Below are positions 8,878-18,096 of a DNA stretch of 46,315 bases, in pieces. Each line of letters opens with the position of its first letter. The stretch's first letter is position 1. The stretch is from a virus. The DNA is taken from IMG/VR virus record IMGVR_UViG_3300010885_032216, positions 1-46,315 of that record; one strand, written 5' to 3'. Below the pieces are notes generated by a model that saw only the letters and a program-made list of their open reading frames with translations, had not been told where the DNA came from and ran no database searches. Position numbers and translations under genes: made by a program.

Positions 8878-9546
8878 TTATACTACTATTCCTGTTTCTT
8901 TTTTAAATTCATTACTCCAATTTAAAATATCAACGTCTTTTAGGTTTATTCCTACCATAGACAAAAAAACGCTCATTATTCTGTTGGTATTAAATCCATC
9001 CCACTCAAAATCTACCGAACCAATAGGGTTGTAAACTTGCGCTCCATTGACTACTGAATAATTCCATACAGGTGCAGTTAGTGTTGCGAAGTAATCTATG
9101 TAAACTGTCCCTACATTTGCAGGAGCGAACATTAAACCCGATGATATTTGTTGGTATTTAACAAATCGTAGTGTTGGTTGGTTAAGACTGCCCGGTGCAT
9201 TCATCTCTCTCCAATTTACATTATCTACCAATTCGCAGTCATATTGCTTTCCGTTGTATCTGTGTCCTACCGAACAAACGTACTGAAGGTTATCATCCCA
9301 CGGCACTATTGGATTGATTGGATTTACTTGACGAACTAAAGCGTCATTCCCTGCTTTAAGGTATGTTTGTAGAAAGTTTGTAACAACACCTGTTGTGGCG
9401 AACTCGGCATAGTCAGTAGCAAAAATAGCAAATTGGGCTTGGTTAGCCGTATTGGTAAATTCTGCCGATGTTAATGTATTACCCGCATTCGCTTTTAGCG
9501 TTAGATACTTTGCAAACTGATAAAAGGTATTTACGTTTGTAGCCAT
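8878..9546 (-). CDS. Putative virion structural protein
   Basis: A 222-aa protein without recognised motifs. It starts with a helical stretch (MATNVNTFYQFAKYLTLKANAGNTLTSAEFTNTANQAQFAIFATDYAEF), continues with Asn/Pro/Tyr-rich strands, and ends with an amphipathic helix (NIFSNEFKKETG-like). The start ATG lies four bases after the stop of the 616-aa gene, and its stop is one base from the next start. The position between a fibre-like gene and the ring-like genes suggests a neck or tail component, perhaps a tail-completion protein. Confidence 0.45.
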   Translation of the reverse strand: MATNVNTFYQFAKYLTLKANAGNTLTSAEFTNTANQAQFAIFATDYAEFATTGVVTNFLQTYLKAGNDALVRQVNPINPIVPWDDNLQYVCSVGHRYNGKQYDCELVDNVNWREMNAPGSLNQPTLRFVKYQQISSGLMFAPANVGTVYIDYFATLTAPVWNYSVVNGAQVYNPIGSVDFEWDGFNTNRIMSVFLSMVGINLKDVDILNWSNEFKKETGIVV

Positions 9547-9549
9547 TTA

Positions 9550-11400
9550 TTATCCTATTTGAGTAACAACTAAAGTACGACCTTCTATTTGTGTAGCCCC
9601 ATCAGATGCGTTCCTTATAAAGAAATTAACATTAACAACATCGTTCAATGCTAAAGTAGCGATTGTTGTGTGACAAATGGAAAGTTGGTCTGTATTTCCT
9701 GTAACTAAAGCTAACCCTCTCTTTTCATTAGTACCTCCCAATCCAATAGCGGTATCTGTGCTGTTCTTTATAAAGTAATGAGTACCTTCAATGGAGGCTG
9801 CTGATTGATTACTTACTACCGCCTCAAAATCTAATCTATAAATGCCATTCGATGGAATAACTACCCCTGTTGTGAATAGTGTATAAGCTGTATTATCTAC
9901 CGCCAATACTACGGGGGAGCCTAATAATCCGTAATCATAATTAATAGGCAAAGAGCTTAAATCGTAAACCTTATCCCAATACAATGAAAATACAGCACCC
10001 GTTCCGCCTGTAAAAGATACGTTATTAGCAGGTAAAACGGTGTAAACACCTCCACTTGTAATGTGCCAAGTTAATATTCTGTTTGAACCATCTACCGAAT
10101 CCACTACTATCGTTGCAGGGCTAATAAATGTTCCGCCCGATGCTGTTAATATGTCACCTGCGTTAAACCCTGTCCCGCTACTTACAAATTTAGAACCTAT
10201 ACAAACAGCTACTAAACTTACACCGATAGTACCATTTCCACTTGCAACACTTGTGTTCTGAAGTAAGGAAATATTTATTTGTGTCTGCAATGTTCCTAAT
10301 GTAGCATCTATTACGATTATTTCATTATCAATATTCGTGATTTCAACACCCATTTGTTCTACAACACTTACGAATGCAGGGCTTAACTCAATAGTAAATG
10401 TTGTTGTGTTCCCAGAAGTTGTCGGAGTTACTGTTATCCAAGAATTAGCACCCACAACATCGTAAGCACTCACAAGAGAACCTAATCCTATTACTTGTTG
10501 CACTCCACTTCCACATTGACAATCCTCTGTAAAGTTACCCGTTGCTTCCAACTGTGAAATTAATGAACTTATACTTTCTGTCTTACCGCAATTTTGCGCC
10601 AACATAATTAAGGTTACTATACCCATCATATAGGCAAACTGCTCTCTTAAATCCTCGTCAGATGGATTTGCTACACATCTCGCTTGAAAGGTCTTTAAAC
10701 CGCAATATAACTTACAGAACGAAGTTGCATCTATTCTGAAACCTCCCTCAACACTTCCACTCACTAAGTCAACAACCGTAAAGTTAGAATAAACGTAAGT
10801 AAGGTTTGTTATTACCTCCATCTCCACCGTAGTAGGTGAATAGAAAGTAGTAGATGTTGTTGTTGCTGTTGTGCCTACCGTTGGTGTAGGTGTACTCTGA
10901 ACATTATTGACAAGTATTGGAGGGTACGTTATTGTGGCCACCCTGCTTACTGTCGGCACAACCGAATTTACAATGTAAACGGTGTTATCTGTTAAAGTAA
11001 GTAATGGACTTGGTGTATAAACTTGCACCGAACCGCTTACCTCTACCGTTGGACTTGCATAAATAAAATTGAATGTTTCTGTTACAGAATATGGAACAGA
11101 ATTACCATTATCCCAAACGGTATAAACGATTGTGTACAGCCCATTTTCGGGGAGTAAATTACTGATTGGTATTTGTATAGTACCTACACTATTTGGTGAT
11201 ATAGCATTCTTAATATCGTAGTTTGTTGTTGACGGTGTTCCGCTATCATAAACTACGTCCCCGCCAATAGATATTTTAAAGCAACCATACATATCAGATG
11301 CCGTAAGCCCTTGTGAGGCGTAATCTGTGGTATCTGTAAATTGGAATTGCTTAGTACTTAGCGCAAGGTTAAATGTGGTGGAAAAAGAAATAGTTGCCAT
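9550..11400 (-). CDS. Fibre- or head-decoration-like structural protein
   Basis: A 616-aa protein, first gene of a late transcript. The N-terminus (ATISFSTTFNLALSTKQFQFTDTTDYASQG) is a beta-rich opening shared by many Bacteroidota phage surface proteins. Next comes an immunoglobulin-like region with Thr/Val/Pro repeats (about 90-200), a Cys-containing helical part (SFCKLYCGLKTFQARC ... AQNCGK ... DCQCG, about 225-300), a short helical coil (VEQMGVEITNIDNEIIVIDATLGTLQTQI, about 345-375), and a unit GTGFNAGDILTASGG ... ITSGGVYTVLP like the repeats of the fibre-like protein at 22220-20685. The last third looks like a globular beta head. A trimeric fibre or capsid decoration is likely. The tandem cysteines in the middle are unusual for a cytoplasmically assembled fibre. 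Confidence 0.55.
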   Translation of the reverse strand: MATISFSTTFNLALSTKQFQFTDTTDYASQGLTASDMYGCFKISIGGDVVYDSGTPSTTNYDIKNAISPNSVGTIQIPISNLLPENGLYTIVYTVWDNGNSVPYSVTETFNFIYASPTVEVSGSVQVYTPSPLLTLTDNTVYIVNSVVPTVSRVATITYPPILVNNVQSTPTPTVGTTATTTSTTFYSPTTVEMEVITNLTYVYSNFTVVDLVSGSVEGGFRIDATSFCKLYCGLKTFQARCVANPSDEDLREQFAYMMGIVTLIMLAQNCGKTESISSLISQLEATGNFTEDCQCGSGVQQVIGLGSLVSAYDVVGANSWITVTPTTSGNTTTFTIELSPAFVSVVEQMGVEITNIDNEIIVIDATLGTLQTQINISLLQNTSVASGNGTIGVSLVAVCIGSKFVSSGTGFNAGDILTASGGTFISPATIVVDSVDGSNRILTWHITSGGVYTVLPANNVSFTGGTGAVFSLYWDKVYDLSSLPINYDYGLLGSPVVLAVDNTAYTLFTTGVVIPSNGIYRLDFEAVVSNQSAASIEGTHYFIKNSTDTAIGLGGTNEKRGLALVTGNTDQLSICHTTIATLALNDVVNVNFFIRNASDGATQIEGRTLVVTQIG

Positions 11401-11420
11401 TTAAAATAGTTTTGTTTTTG

Positions 11421-11483
11421 CAAAATTACTCCAATGGCAACTATTATTATAGGTACTAAAACCTATTGTTCTTTATAGTGAAC
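11421..11483 (-). promoter_or_regulatory. Late promoter L3 with upstream palindrome
   Basis: The -7 box TAATTTTGCA (its TAATTTTG part lies at 11428-11421, minus strand) is preceded by 39 nt and then GTTCACTATAAAGAAC (11483-11468). Spacing and -7 box are identical at the two other leftward copies (L1, L2). The expected start is a short distance before the 616-aa gene at 11400. The palindrome also touches the stop codon of the upstream gene. Confidence 0.8.
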
Positions 11484-12679
11484 TATCCCAAGTAAGGGGT
11501 GAGAACTTCCTCTCTTACCGCATCAAGAAACGCTTGGTCTGTTTGTAACCTCGTGCGTAATCCCCTGTCACCTTTTCGTCCCAAGAACTTAATTGAGTTT
11601 TTGATAGAATCAGCTTTGTAGATAATTACTGACGTTCCCGATTTGGTAAACAATCCACTTGCAAGACCTTCCTCAATCAACTTATCAGCAGATTCATCAC
11701 TAATGTTTGTCGGTGTCGGTAAATCTGCAAATGTTACAGGCTTAATTTCTTCCTCATCATTTTCAATCGGTGGTGGTGCTACGGTCTTTTTTACCAACTT
11801 CTCACCTTTCCCAATTTGGGTCAATACTTTTTGGTACATCTTTTCCCATTCGCCCGATGTATCGCTTATAGTATTATCTACAAACATATCAATAGGGTCT
11901 GTACCTATCGGTGCGGTTAATAAATGTACCCCTCCTTTTAAGAACAACGCATTTTGCGATTGTACATACTGAATCACCCCTGCATTAATAGCAATCTCTT
12001 TCAGATAGTATTTCTTTAAGAACAATGGATTTTTAATGCCCTCCATAAATTTAGTTGGGTCTTTCTTTGCCATTGCCGATAACTTATACTGTATGTTTTC
12101 GGGGGTCATGTTCTCGTATCCATTCAATGAAACGCAACCATAAGCCATAACAACATCGAAAAATTCGGGGTTGTAAATGAATCCCATCGCCTGTGCAATT
12201 CCCTTATCAGTAGCAATAGCATTGTTAATCTGTGCGTTTTGGTCATATAAATAGAATATCGGTGTTACCGATTTATCTCTGTTAGGATTTGATGCGTTGT
12301 AGTTAGATACTTTAATGTACTCCAACAACGTATTATCATTACCTTGTATCTGTCTATCCCCATTAATAAAGATTAGATTAGTTACTTGTGCAGGATTCTC
12401 CTTTGTGTAGATAGGTTGCTCATCAACATAAATAAAAGGTTCTCCAACAACGTGGCGGATATACCTTGTCTTTTTCTTTTTCTCGCAAAAGATTTTTTCC
12501 TCCATCTTAAACGTAAAGGCAGGATTTACCGACCTGATTTTGTTGACACCTTGACTGTCTGTTGCGTAAGATGTAGATGGATTTGTTTGGATTAACCGAA
12601 AGTGGAATACTTTATTCGGGTCTATGAAGCTACCTTCACTTAACTCTGCAATAGAGCCGTACTCATTGTTTTTTTTCAT
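11483..12679 (-). CDS. Hypothetical late protein downstream of the capsid gene
   Basis: A 398-aa protein of unknown family. Residues 20-130 are mixed alpha/beta with a basic patch (CEKKKKTRYIRH). Residues 170-270 are rich in Phe/Tyr/Asn. A proline- and acid-rich linker (VAPPPIENDEEEIKPV, about 300-315) separates a small C-terminal domain (LIEEGLASGLFTKSGTSVIIYKADSIKNSIKFLGRKGDRGLRTRLQTDQAFL) that looks helical and basic. It follows the capsid gene after a terminator, with a SD-less A/T leader before its ATG. Size and place would fit a virion or maturation protein, but it is not recognised. Transcription may come from read-through of the capsid terminator, because I see no TAnnTTTG box just upstream. 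Confidence 0.5.
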   Translation of the reverse strand: MKKNNEYGSIAELSEGSFIDPNKVFHFRLIQTNPSTSYATDSQGVNKIRSVNPAFTFKMEEKIFCEKKKKTRYIRHVVGEPFIYVDEQPIYTKENPAQVTNLIFINGDRQIQGNDNTLLEYIKVSNYNASNPNRDKSVTPIFYLYDQNAQINNAIATDKGIAQAMGFIYNPEFFDVVMAYGCVSLNGYENMTPENIQYKLSAMAKKDPTKFMEGIKNPLFLKKYYLKEIAINAGVIQYVQSQNALFLKGGVHLLTAPIGTDPIDMFVDNTISDTSGEWEKMYQKVLTQIGKGEKLVKKTVAPPPIENDEEEIKPVTFADLPTPTNISDESADKLIEEGLASGLFTKSGTSVIIYKADSIKNSIKFLGRKGDRGLRTRLQTDQAFLDAVREEVLTPYLG

Positions 12680-12706
12680 TTTATTAGATTGTATTAAATT
12701 AAATTA
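12680..12706 (-). promoter_or_regulatory. SD-less A/T leader shared by three late genes
   Basis: The 27 nt before this start read (minus strand) TTTAATACAATCTAATAAA then ATG. Almost the same leader precedes the scaffold gene (15447-15470) and the 139-aa gene (20603-20625). None has a Shine-Dalgarno sequence, so this is probably a translation-initiation element. Confidence 0.45.
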
Positions 12707-12707
12707 T

Positions 12708-12740
12708 AAAAAAAGTAGAGAAGGTTTTACCCCTCTCTAC
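12708..12740 (-). terminator. Intrinsic terminator after the capsid gene
   Basis: On the minus strand the stem is GTAGAGAgGG paired with CCnTCTCTAC (12740-12715), followed by a run of seven T (12714-12708). It lies 18 bp past the capsid stop and probably sets capsid transcript abundance relative to downstream genes. Confidence 0.88.
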
Positions 12741-12757
12741 TGTACTATTGATACTAA

Positions 12758-14176
12758 TTACTGCTTAGAAATTTTAAACCAGCGTTGACCGGCAAAGCCC
12801 TCGAATCCGTAAGTGGAGTTCATAATATACTCCAATTCATCTGTACGAGTTGTACTTACTCCATCCATCGCACCTAACATTCTTTCGTAGAACTTACGAT
12901 TAGTTTGGTAGTTAACGGTAAATTGAGGTAAGTTTTTGGTAGTAGTCATATCATCCCAACCAATGGTTTTATCAGTTTTATCCAAAGGAATACCTAACCC
13001 CATGTATTGATATTTATGACCTGCTGCTCCTAACAACGGTTTGTAGTCGAACAATTCAGCGTGTTTTTTGTAGAAGATGTGTTCAGAAGAAGCGAACCAA
13101 CGGAAACCGAAGTTAGCGCATTGCTCTTGAGAACCGTTAAATGCTCCATAAGTAACTGCACCCATTTTCATCTCTGCACGAATAAATCTGTCGATGTAGT
13201 TGTTTACGTTAGAAGAACAATACAAAGCATATTCTTCTGCGGCTACGTTTGGCACAAGTTGTCCTGTTACAAAGTTTTCCCAATCCTGCAAAGTGATGTA
13301 AGAAATTAAGTTGTAAGGTAAGTTAAGACCGAAACTTTCGATAAAAGGAATCATACCTTCTGTTGAGATAGAAGTAGATGCTTGTGCAACAGCAGGGTCA
13401 TTCGAGAATACTGTGTTAGTAGTTTTCTGCGATGTCATCAACTGCACCTCAATCTCATTCTTTGCTCTCATCATCTCTTTCAAGTGAGCAACCATGTACC
13501 ACATTTGACCTTCAGATGTAGATACCCATGTTTTTTCTTGACGGGCGTTACCTGAAATAGAGTAAGACCAATCGGAGTTCATCATGTTACCGAAGTAAAA
13601 TACAGGTTGGAAATCACGAGAAGGATTCGCAACTGAACGGTCTCCTTTTTGATTACCCATGATAGTAATGATGTCGGTAGTTAAAGTTGTAGGAATTGCT
13701 GTTCCTAATACTCTTGGATACGCATCGAATGTTCCTGCTGCTGCATCTACGTTTTGAATAACAGCTTGAATCCCGCTTGGGAACTCAATAACCATGTTAT
13801 CATAGATAGGAACTGCCACTTGAGGAACTGTTGTTGCTGTTGCGATAAACGGTGCAGCAGGTACGGCTTCAGGATAACTGTACGAAGGTACAATAGTTGT
13901 GAAACTTACAGACGCATTTGAAGAAGCACCGCTTTGAGCGTTTACAGTAATCGTTTGGTGTAAGAACGGCTCTTCCGCGTGACGGTAAGCCATGTTAGAG
14001 ATGAATCTCTCACCTCCTAATACTTTGGATAAACCTGCAACCGCGAAGTTCTGTTCTCCATAAGTTTTAATCAAATCAGGACGTACTTCAGGCATTAGAA
14101 GTAACGAATCCATGTATTGTTGTGAGCGCAACCAGTTTTCCCCTGTTGCTACTACACTATTAGCACTTGCTGCCAT
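12758..14176 (-). CDS. Major capsid protein (HK97 fold)
   Basis: A 472-aa protein of the size and composition of HK97-fold capsid proteins of Bacteroidota podoviruses. It lies directly after a scaffold-like gene, which itself follows the portal. Features: a helical N-arm (NSVVATGENWLRSQQYMDSLLLMPEVRPDLIKTYGEQNF), an Ala/Ser/Val-rich beta region (80-190), a long spine-like helix (TSEGQMWYMVAHLKEMMRAKNEIEVQLM, about 225-255), and a C-terminal part with conserved-looking aromatic segments (FGFRWFASSEHIFYKKH; KYQYMGLGIPLDKTD). No protease is encoded nearby, so N-terminal cleavage is not predicted. The terminator right after the gene fits a highly expressed product. Confidence 0.85.
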   Translation of the reverse strand: MAASANSVVATGENWLRSQQYMDSLLLMPEVRPDLIKTYGEQNFAVAGLSKVLGGERFISNMAYRHAEEPFLHQTITVNAQSGASSNASVSFTTIVPSYSYPEAVPAAPFIATATTVPQVAVPIYDNMVIEFPSGIQAVIQNVDAAAGTFDAYPRVLGTAIPTTLTTDIITIMGNQKGDRSVANPSRDFQPVFYFGNMMNSDWSYSISGNARQEKTWVSTSEGQMWYMVAHLKEMMRAKNEIEVQLMTSQKTTNTVFSNDPAVAQASTSISTEGMIPFIESFGLNLPYNLISYITLQDWENFVTGQLVPNVAAEEYALYCSSNVNNYIDRFIRAEMKMGAVTYGAFNGSQEQCANFGFRWFASSEHIFYKKHAELFDYKPLLGAAGHKYQYMGLGIPLDKTDKTIGWDDMTTTKNLPQFTVNYQTNRKFYERMLGAMDGVSTTRTDELEYIMNSTYGFEGFAGQRWFKISKQ

Positions 14177-14234
14177 AATTGTTGTTTAGTGTTAAGCCAC
14201 CACCTGTTAAAATTGTTGTTTTGTTTTGTTTGTT

Positions 14235-15446
14235 TTACCCACCTTGAGTATTCTTTACTATTTTTAACACACCTTTATTTCCTTGAGAGGCTTGTGTATT
14301 ATTTGGCGTGAAGTTTACTTTGTTATCGTTCTTAACAGCATATTCAAGTCCTGCTTTAAATTGGTTTACTGCCAATTTCTGCTCTTTCTTTGCTCCTGCT
14401 GTTATGTGTAAGATAACATCATACACCTTCGCCATCACAGCATCATCCCATTGTTTGAGATAACCGTTGGCATCTTTCTCTCCGAATAACCCCCAAAATT
14501 TGTTTAGGTCTGACCCTATTGATGATAGTATTTCGGACGCTATTACTTTGTCCTTTTCATCAATCGCAAATTCGTAAGGTTCTATTTTATCTTTAGCCCC
14601 TCCCATGAGTTTTTGAAACTCATCTTGCGTTTCCTTTGGAAATTCTACTTTGATTTTGTCAACTTTGCTGCTTATTACTTTTAATTTCTCTTGTACTTCT
14701 TTGTTAGCCTTCTCCCATTCAAGTTTTTTAATTTCGTCCGCTTTTTTGGAGTTCTCTATTTCTTGTGGAGTTGGCGTTTTAATAAGTTTGAACTCTTCCT
14801 GTTTTTTGGTTAGTTCTGCACCCGCTTCCTCTGCATCTCTTTTTATCCTCCCCTCCATCACTTCCTTAATCTCCAATTGTTCGGGAGTAAGTTCAATAGG
14901 TTCATCATATTCATTTAATTTTTGTTGAAACTCGTTTAAGCGATACTTTGTTTTTAATTCAAGTGCTATTTCCTTGTCAGTCCATTTAGGGTTTTCATCC
15001 TTCATCTTCGCGGCAAGTAAATCCATCGGGTTTTCAACTTTGCTAAAATCTTTGTTTAGAAAAGCAAGTGTGTTTTCATCGAAGTCTTTTCCGTTATCCA
15101 ATAAATCGGCATACGTCTTTAACTTCGGATACTTATTAAATTTTTCAGTTTCAGCTTTTAGTTTTGTAACCTCCGCTTCTAACTCTAACGCTTTTTCAGC
15201 TTTAGTTTTATACTCTGTCAAAGAACTTTTTACTAAATCTACACTTTCAAAATCGGGAAAGTGTGTCTTAAACTCATCGTCCCACATTTTCGGTGCAGGA
15301 GCGTCTGTACCTTTATTTTCATCCCCCGCAGGTTTATCGTTACCAGCAGGTGGGTCAGTATTCACATCGTCAGTCGGTGCTATACTACTCTTATCAATTT
15401 CAATCGGTACTATATTTAGTACGGGTTCTGTTAATTCTTCAGCCAT
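14235..15446 (-). CDS. Scaffolding-like acidic coiled-coil protein
   Basis: A 403-aa protein, strongly charged and rich in Glu, Lys and Asp. After a disordered Pro/Asp/Ala-rich N-terminus (about 1-60) come coiled-coil segments (EYKTKAEKALELEAEVTKLKAETEKF, about 80-110; LEIKEVMEGRIKRDAEEAGAELTKKQEEF, about 190-220; IKKLEWEKANKEVQEKLKVISSKVDKI). The last 70 residues are a small helical domain and a Gln/Asn tail. An abundant acidic coiled-coil gene between portal and capsid is the usual place for the scaffold around which the procapsid forms. It begins the transcript from late promoter L4 and carries the shared A/T leader. Confidence 0.75.
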   Translation of the reverse strand: MAEELTEPVLNIVPIEIDKSSIAPTDDVNTDPPAGNDKPAGDENKGTDAPAPKMWDDEFKTHFPDFESVDLVKSSLTEYKTKAEKALELEAEVTKLKAETEKFNKYPKLKTYADLLDNGKDFDENTLAFLNKDFSKVENPMDLLAAKMKDENPKWTDKEIALELKTKYRLNEFQQKLNEYDEPIELTPEQLEIKEVMEGRIKRDAEEAGAELTKKQEEFKLIKTPTPQEIENSKKADEIKKLEWEKANKEVQEKLKVISSKVDKIKVEFPKETQDEFQKLMGGAKDKIEPYEFAIDEKDKVIASEILSSIGSDLNKFWGLFGEKDANGYLKQWDDAVMAKVYDVILHITAGAKKEQKLAVNQFKAGLEYAVKNDNKVNFTPNNTQASQGNKGVLKIVKNTQGG

Positions 15447-15474
15447 TTTATATTAGATTAAATTATATTGATTG

Positions 15475-15538
15475 CAAAAATACTTTGTATTACTACTCTA
15501 AAGTTTAAGTCTATAACCTTATGTTCACTATAAAGAAC
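15475..15538 (-). promoter_or_regulatory. Late promoter L4 with upstream palindrome (inverted copy)
   Basis: The -7 box TATTTTTGCA (15482-15475 for the TATTTTTG part, minus strand) lies 40 nt from GTTCTTTATAGTGAAC (15538-15523, minus strand). The palindrome is flipped relative to L1-L3, and the gap is one longer. It should drive scaffold and capsid. Confidence 0.75.
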
Positions 15539-15541
15539 TTA

Positions 15542-17998
15542 TTAGTCTTTTTCTTCCACCTTTTCGGGTGGTTCGTTCTCCATTAATTCCATGTCGGCTT
15601 CTTTCTTGTGTTCTATTTGAGAGTGAGCCGAATGGTGCTTTATTTCATCAGAGGCTATCTTTGTTTGACTTTGCAATACCGCAACGCCCAACTTACCTTC
15701 CTTAGTTATCTGTGTCACCTTAACCTCTTTTTGTTCTTTTGCGTATTCAACATTTAAATTACCCTCGTTTACTAATGAAGTGTTACGAAGTTTACCCGCA
15801 TCAATTACCTCTTGGAATTTAGATTTTAACTCATACTCAACCTGCAGACGCTTAATGTCTGCCTGTAATTGTATGTTTATAGTCTGTTGTTGCATTTGAG
15901 ATGCCACTAAAGCAGATTGTTTTTGTTGTTCCGCATTGGCATTTATCTTTTCAATTTCTGCCGCTTGGTTTGCATCGGCACGTTTATTTTCAAGTTCAAT
16001 AAGTATGTTTGCCGCAAGTTCGGGGTTTTGCTCTAACGCCTCTTCTACTCTCAAAATATCAGATGTCGCCAAAACTCCTTTAGCAATATCATTTTGTAGC
16101 ATTTGCATTGTTTCACTTTTCTTTCTTGCATCGGGCGCAACTTTAATATTTATACCAAGAGTTGCTAATGGTACTTTATCAAGATATTCGATAGCTGATA
16201 CCGCCTCCGCCCCAATAGCCGAAGTAAAGGATTCTTTGTTCCAACGTAATGAATTTTGTATCATTATTGTCGTTCCTTCTACTGTACGTCTTACAAGGTT
16301 TAATTGCGCTAAGTTTATATTCTGTAATGCTTTTGCCGTACCTTGCATTGCCATCTCTTGCGTTCCAACAGGCACATCAGGATTAGCCAACCTTCCATTT
16401 GAAGCATCATTGAAAGCCATCGCATCGTTAATCTCCTGCATACGCATTTGTTTCGATACCAATAAAGCATTCATCTCCGCAGCGTAAGAATTATCTATCT
16501 TTTGAATAGGACTAAACTGAACAGGATTGCCCGATTTATCAGTTGCCCTTCCTGCGATACTTCCCGTTTGAGAATACATAGCATAAAGATTAACCGCTTT
16601 TTTCTTATCGTCCTGCCCTTTTCCAATAGATGCTGTTTCATCAAATGCCGCTTCGTTGATAAAGTTACCCGGAGGTTTCGACATTATCATTAATTGCTGT
16701 ATCTTCTGTTCGATTAAGTTTAATTGGTCTTCCGAAGGGATTGCTTTTTCAACAAGAGATTTATTCTCCATATCATACATATCGGGCGAAATAATCTCGA
16801 TAGGTAGTTTTACCGTTGGTGCGTACCCTCCATTAACTTTAGAGCGGTCTATGTTATCACATTCCTCACAATTAAATATGTAATCACTGTTTAATATCCA
16901 AATCCCTGTGTATAGATACTCCTTTTCAGATGTTCCAAGTAATTCTTTATTCGGCTCTTCTTTGTATTGTGATTTGCGGTCAATATACTCCCCACTACCT
17001 TTCTTAGTCTTTACAATATACTCTTTGCTGATTCCTTTGAACCATATACGCATTGTTGGTATATTGAAGTTGTAGTAAGGCTTAACGAATGTAGATGCGT
17101 TATAGTATCCTTCGTAACTTACCCCCCAACCGCTATTCCATGAAGCGTTATTATATGTGTTACCTTGAAATCTCTCCGCAATTTTAGCCAATGTCTTTTC
17201 ATCAAACTTGTTTGTCATTTGACCTATTTCGGCAATAGTGTATTGTTTTAATATACCAACGTATGGAGTGTTACTAAAATCATCGTATTTACTGTATGGG
17301 TAAACTAAGTCTAAGAAGTCGGCATATTCTACCTTGATGTTTTTATTAGCATCGTAGGAACGCATTGTTGCCGCTTTGTTAATAACCATTAAATCTCTGA
17401 TAATCTTACGTCTTATATCATCATTAAAATTATTGTTTTTCATAACATAGGAGGTTAGTTGCTCCATTGCTAATGTTACTCCTTGCTTTCCCTGTGTTAG
17501 GTAAAATGTTTCAAAACTTTCGTTATTATCGGGTAATTTTGCGCCTTGTGGTACTAAAGGGATTCCTGTTCTTCCCGAAATGTTATGTTGTTTGTCGGCT
17601 TTTGAAAGATACATATTAGCTAACATCTTATTGCGCTGTTTGCTTTCGATAAGTTTTGATTCGGGGTCTAATGCCTCAAATTGTATTGAGAAACGCTGTT
17701 CCATTACCGAACTTACCGCAATGTCAACAAGTTTTGAGATAACTGTTATCGGGCGAAGGTCAACATTCATCCATGACGTACTGTTTTCATCAAGTCCTAA
17801 TCGAGTACGAAAGTCCTCCACAGACTGCTTTCCTGCGGCATACTTACGGTTATCTTTTAATTGAATTATGTAGGTATTAAAGTTATTGTACCATTGAGCG
17901 TATGCCGTTTTGCAATAAGATAAAATGTAAGCGTCAGAAGATTTTTCCTTGCGAGACGCAAGAGGGTTCGGAAATGTATTACCTGTACTATCTGCCAT
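15542..17998 (-). CDS. Portal protein
   Basis: An 818-aa protein with the plan of long portals of crAss-like phages. The N-terminus has KDNRKYAAGKQSVEDF (about 48-63) and DLRPITVISKLVDIAVSSVMEQRF (about 80-103), the opening helices of such portals. A wing with many Tyr and Asn residues follows. It ends in a long Gln/Ala/Lys-rich helical region (about 650-790, for example ANQAAEIEKINANAEQQKQSALVASQMQQQ) that could form the barrel, then an acidic tail. Twelve copies would form the DNA gate at one capsid vertex and dock the terminase encoded just upstream. It is expressed from late promoter L2. The scaffold follows after 95 bp. Confidence 0.85.
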   Translation of the reverse strand: MADSTGNTFPNPLASRKEKSSDAYILSYCKTAYAQWYNNFNTYIIQLKDNRKYAAGKQSVEDFRTRLGLDENSTSWMNVDLRPITVISKLVDIAVSSVMEQRFSIQFEALDPESKLIESKQRNKMLANMYLSKADKQHNISGRTGIPLVPQGAKLPDNNESFETFYLTQGKQGVTLAMEQLTSYVMKNNNFNDDIRRKIIRDLMVINKAATMRSYDANKNIKVEYADFLDLVYPYSKYDDFSNTPYVGILKQYTIAEIGQMTNKFDEKTLAKIAERFQGNTYNNASWNSGWGVSYEGYYNASTFVKPYYNFNIPTMRIWFKGISKEYIVKTKKGSGEYIDRKSQYKEEPNKELLGTSEKEYLYTGIWILNSDYIFNCEECDNIDRSKVNGGYAPTVKLPIEIISPDMYDMENKSLVEKAIPSEDQLNLIEQKIQQLMIMSKPPGNFINEAAFDETASIGKGQDDKKKAVNLYAMYSQTGSIAGRATDKSGNPVQFSPIQKIDNSYAAEMNALLVSKQMRMQEINDAMAFNDASNGRLANPDVPVGTQEMAMQGTAKALQNINLAQLNLVRRTVEGTTIMIQNSLRWNKESFTSAIGAEAVSAIEYLDKVPLATLGINIKVAPDARKKSETMQMLQNDIAKGVLATSDILRVEEALEQNPELAANILIELENKRADANQAAEIEKINANAEQQKQSALVASQMQQQTINIQLQADIKRLQVEYELKSKFQEVIDAGKLRNTSLVNEGNLNVEYAKEQKEVKVTQITKEGKLGVAVLQSQTKIASDEIKHHSAHSQIEHKKEADMELMENEPPEKVEEKD

Positions 17999-18026
17999 CT
18001 TAAAAATATGTTGAATATATAGAATG

Positions 18027-18089
18027 CAAAATTAATTAGATAAATACCTTTTATTGATTACCATATTTGTATTGTTCTTTATAGTGAAC
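18027..18089 (-). promoter_or_regulatory. Late promoter L2 with upstream palindrome
   Basis: TAATTTTGCA (18034-18027 for TAATTTTG, minus strand) is separated by 39 nt from GTTCACTATAAAGAAC (18089-18074). The palindrome is seven bases from the stop of the terminase gene. The expected product is the portal transcript. Confidence 0.82.
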
Positions 18090-18096
18090 CATACCT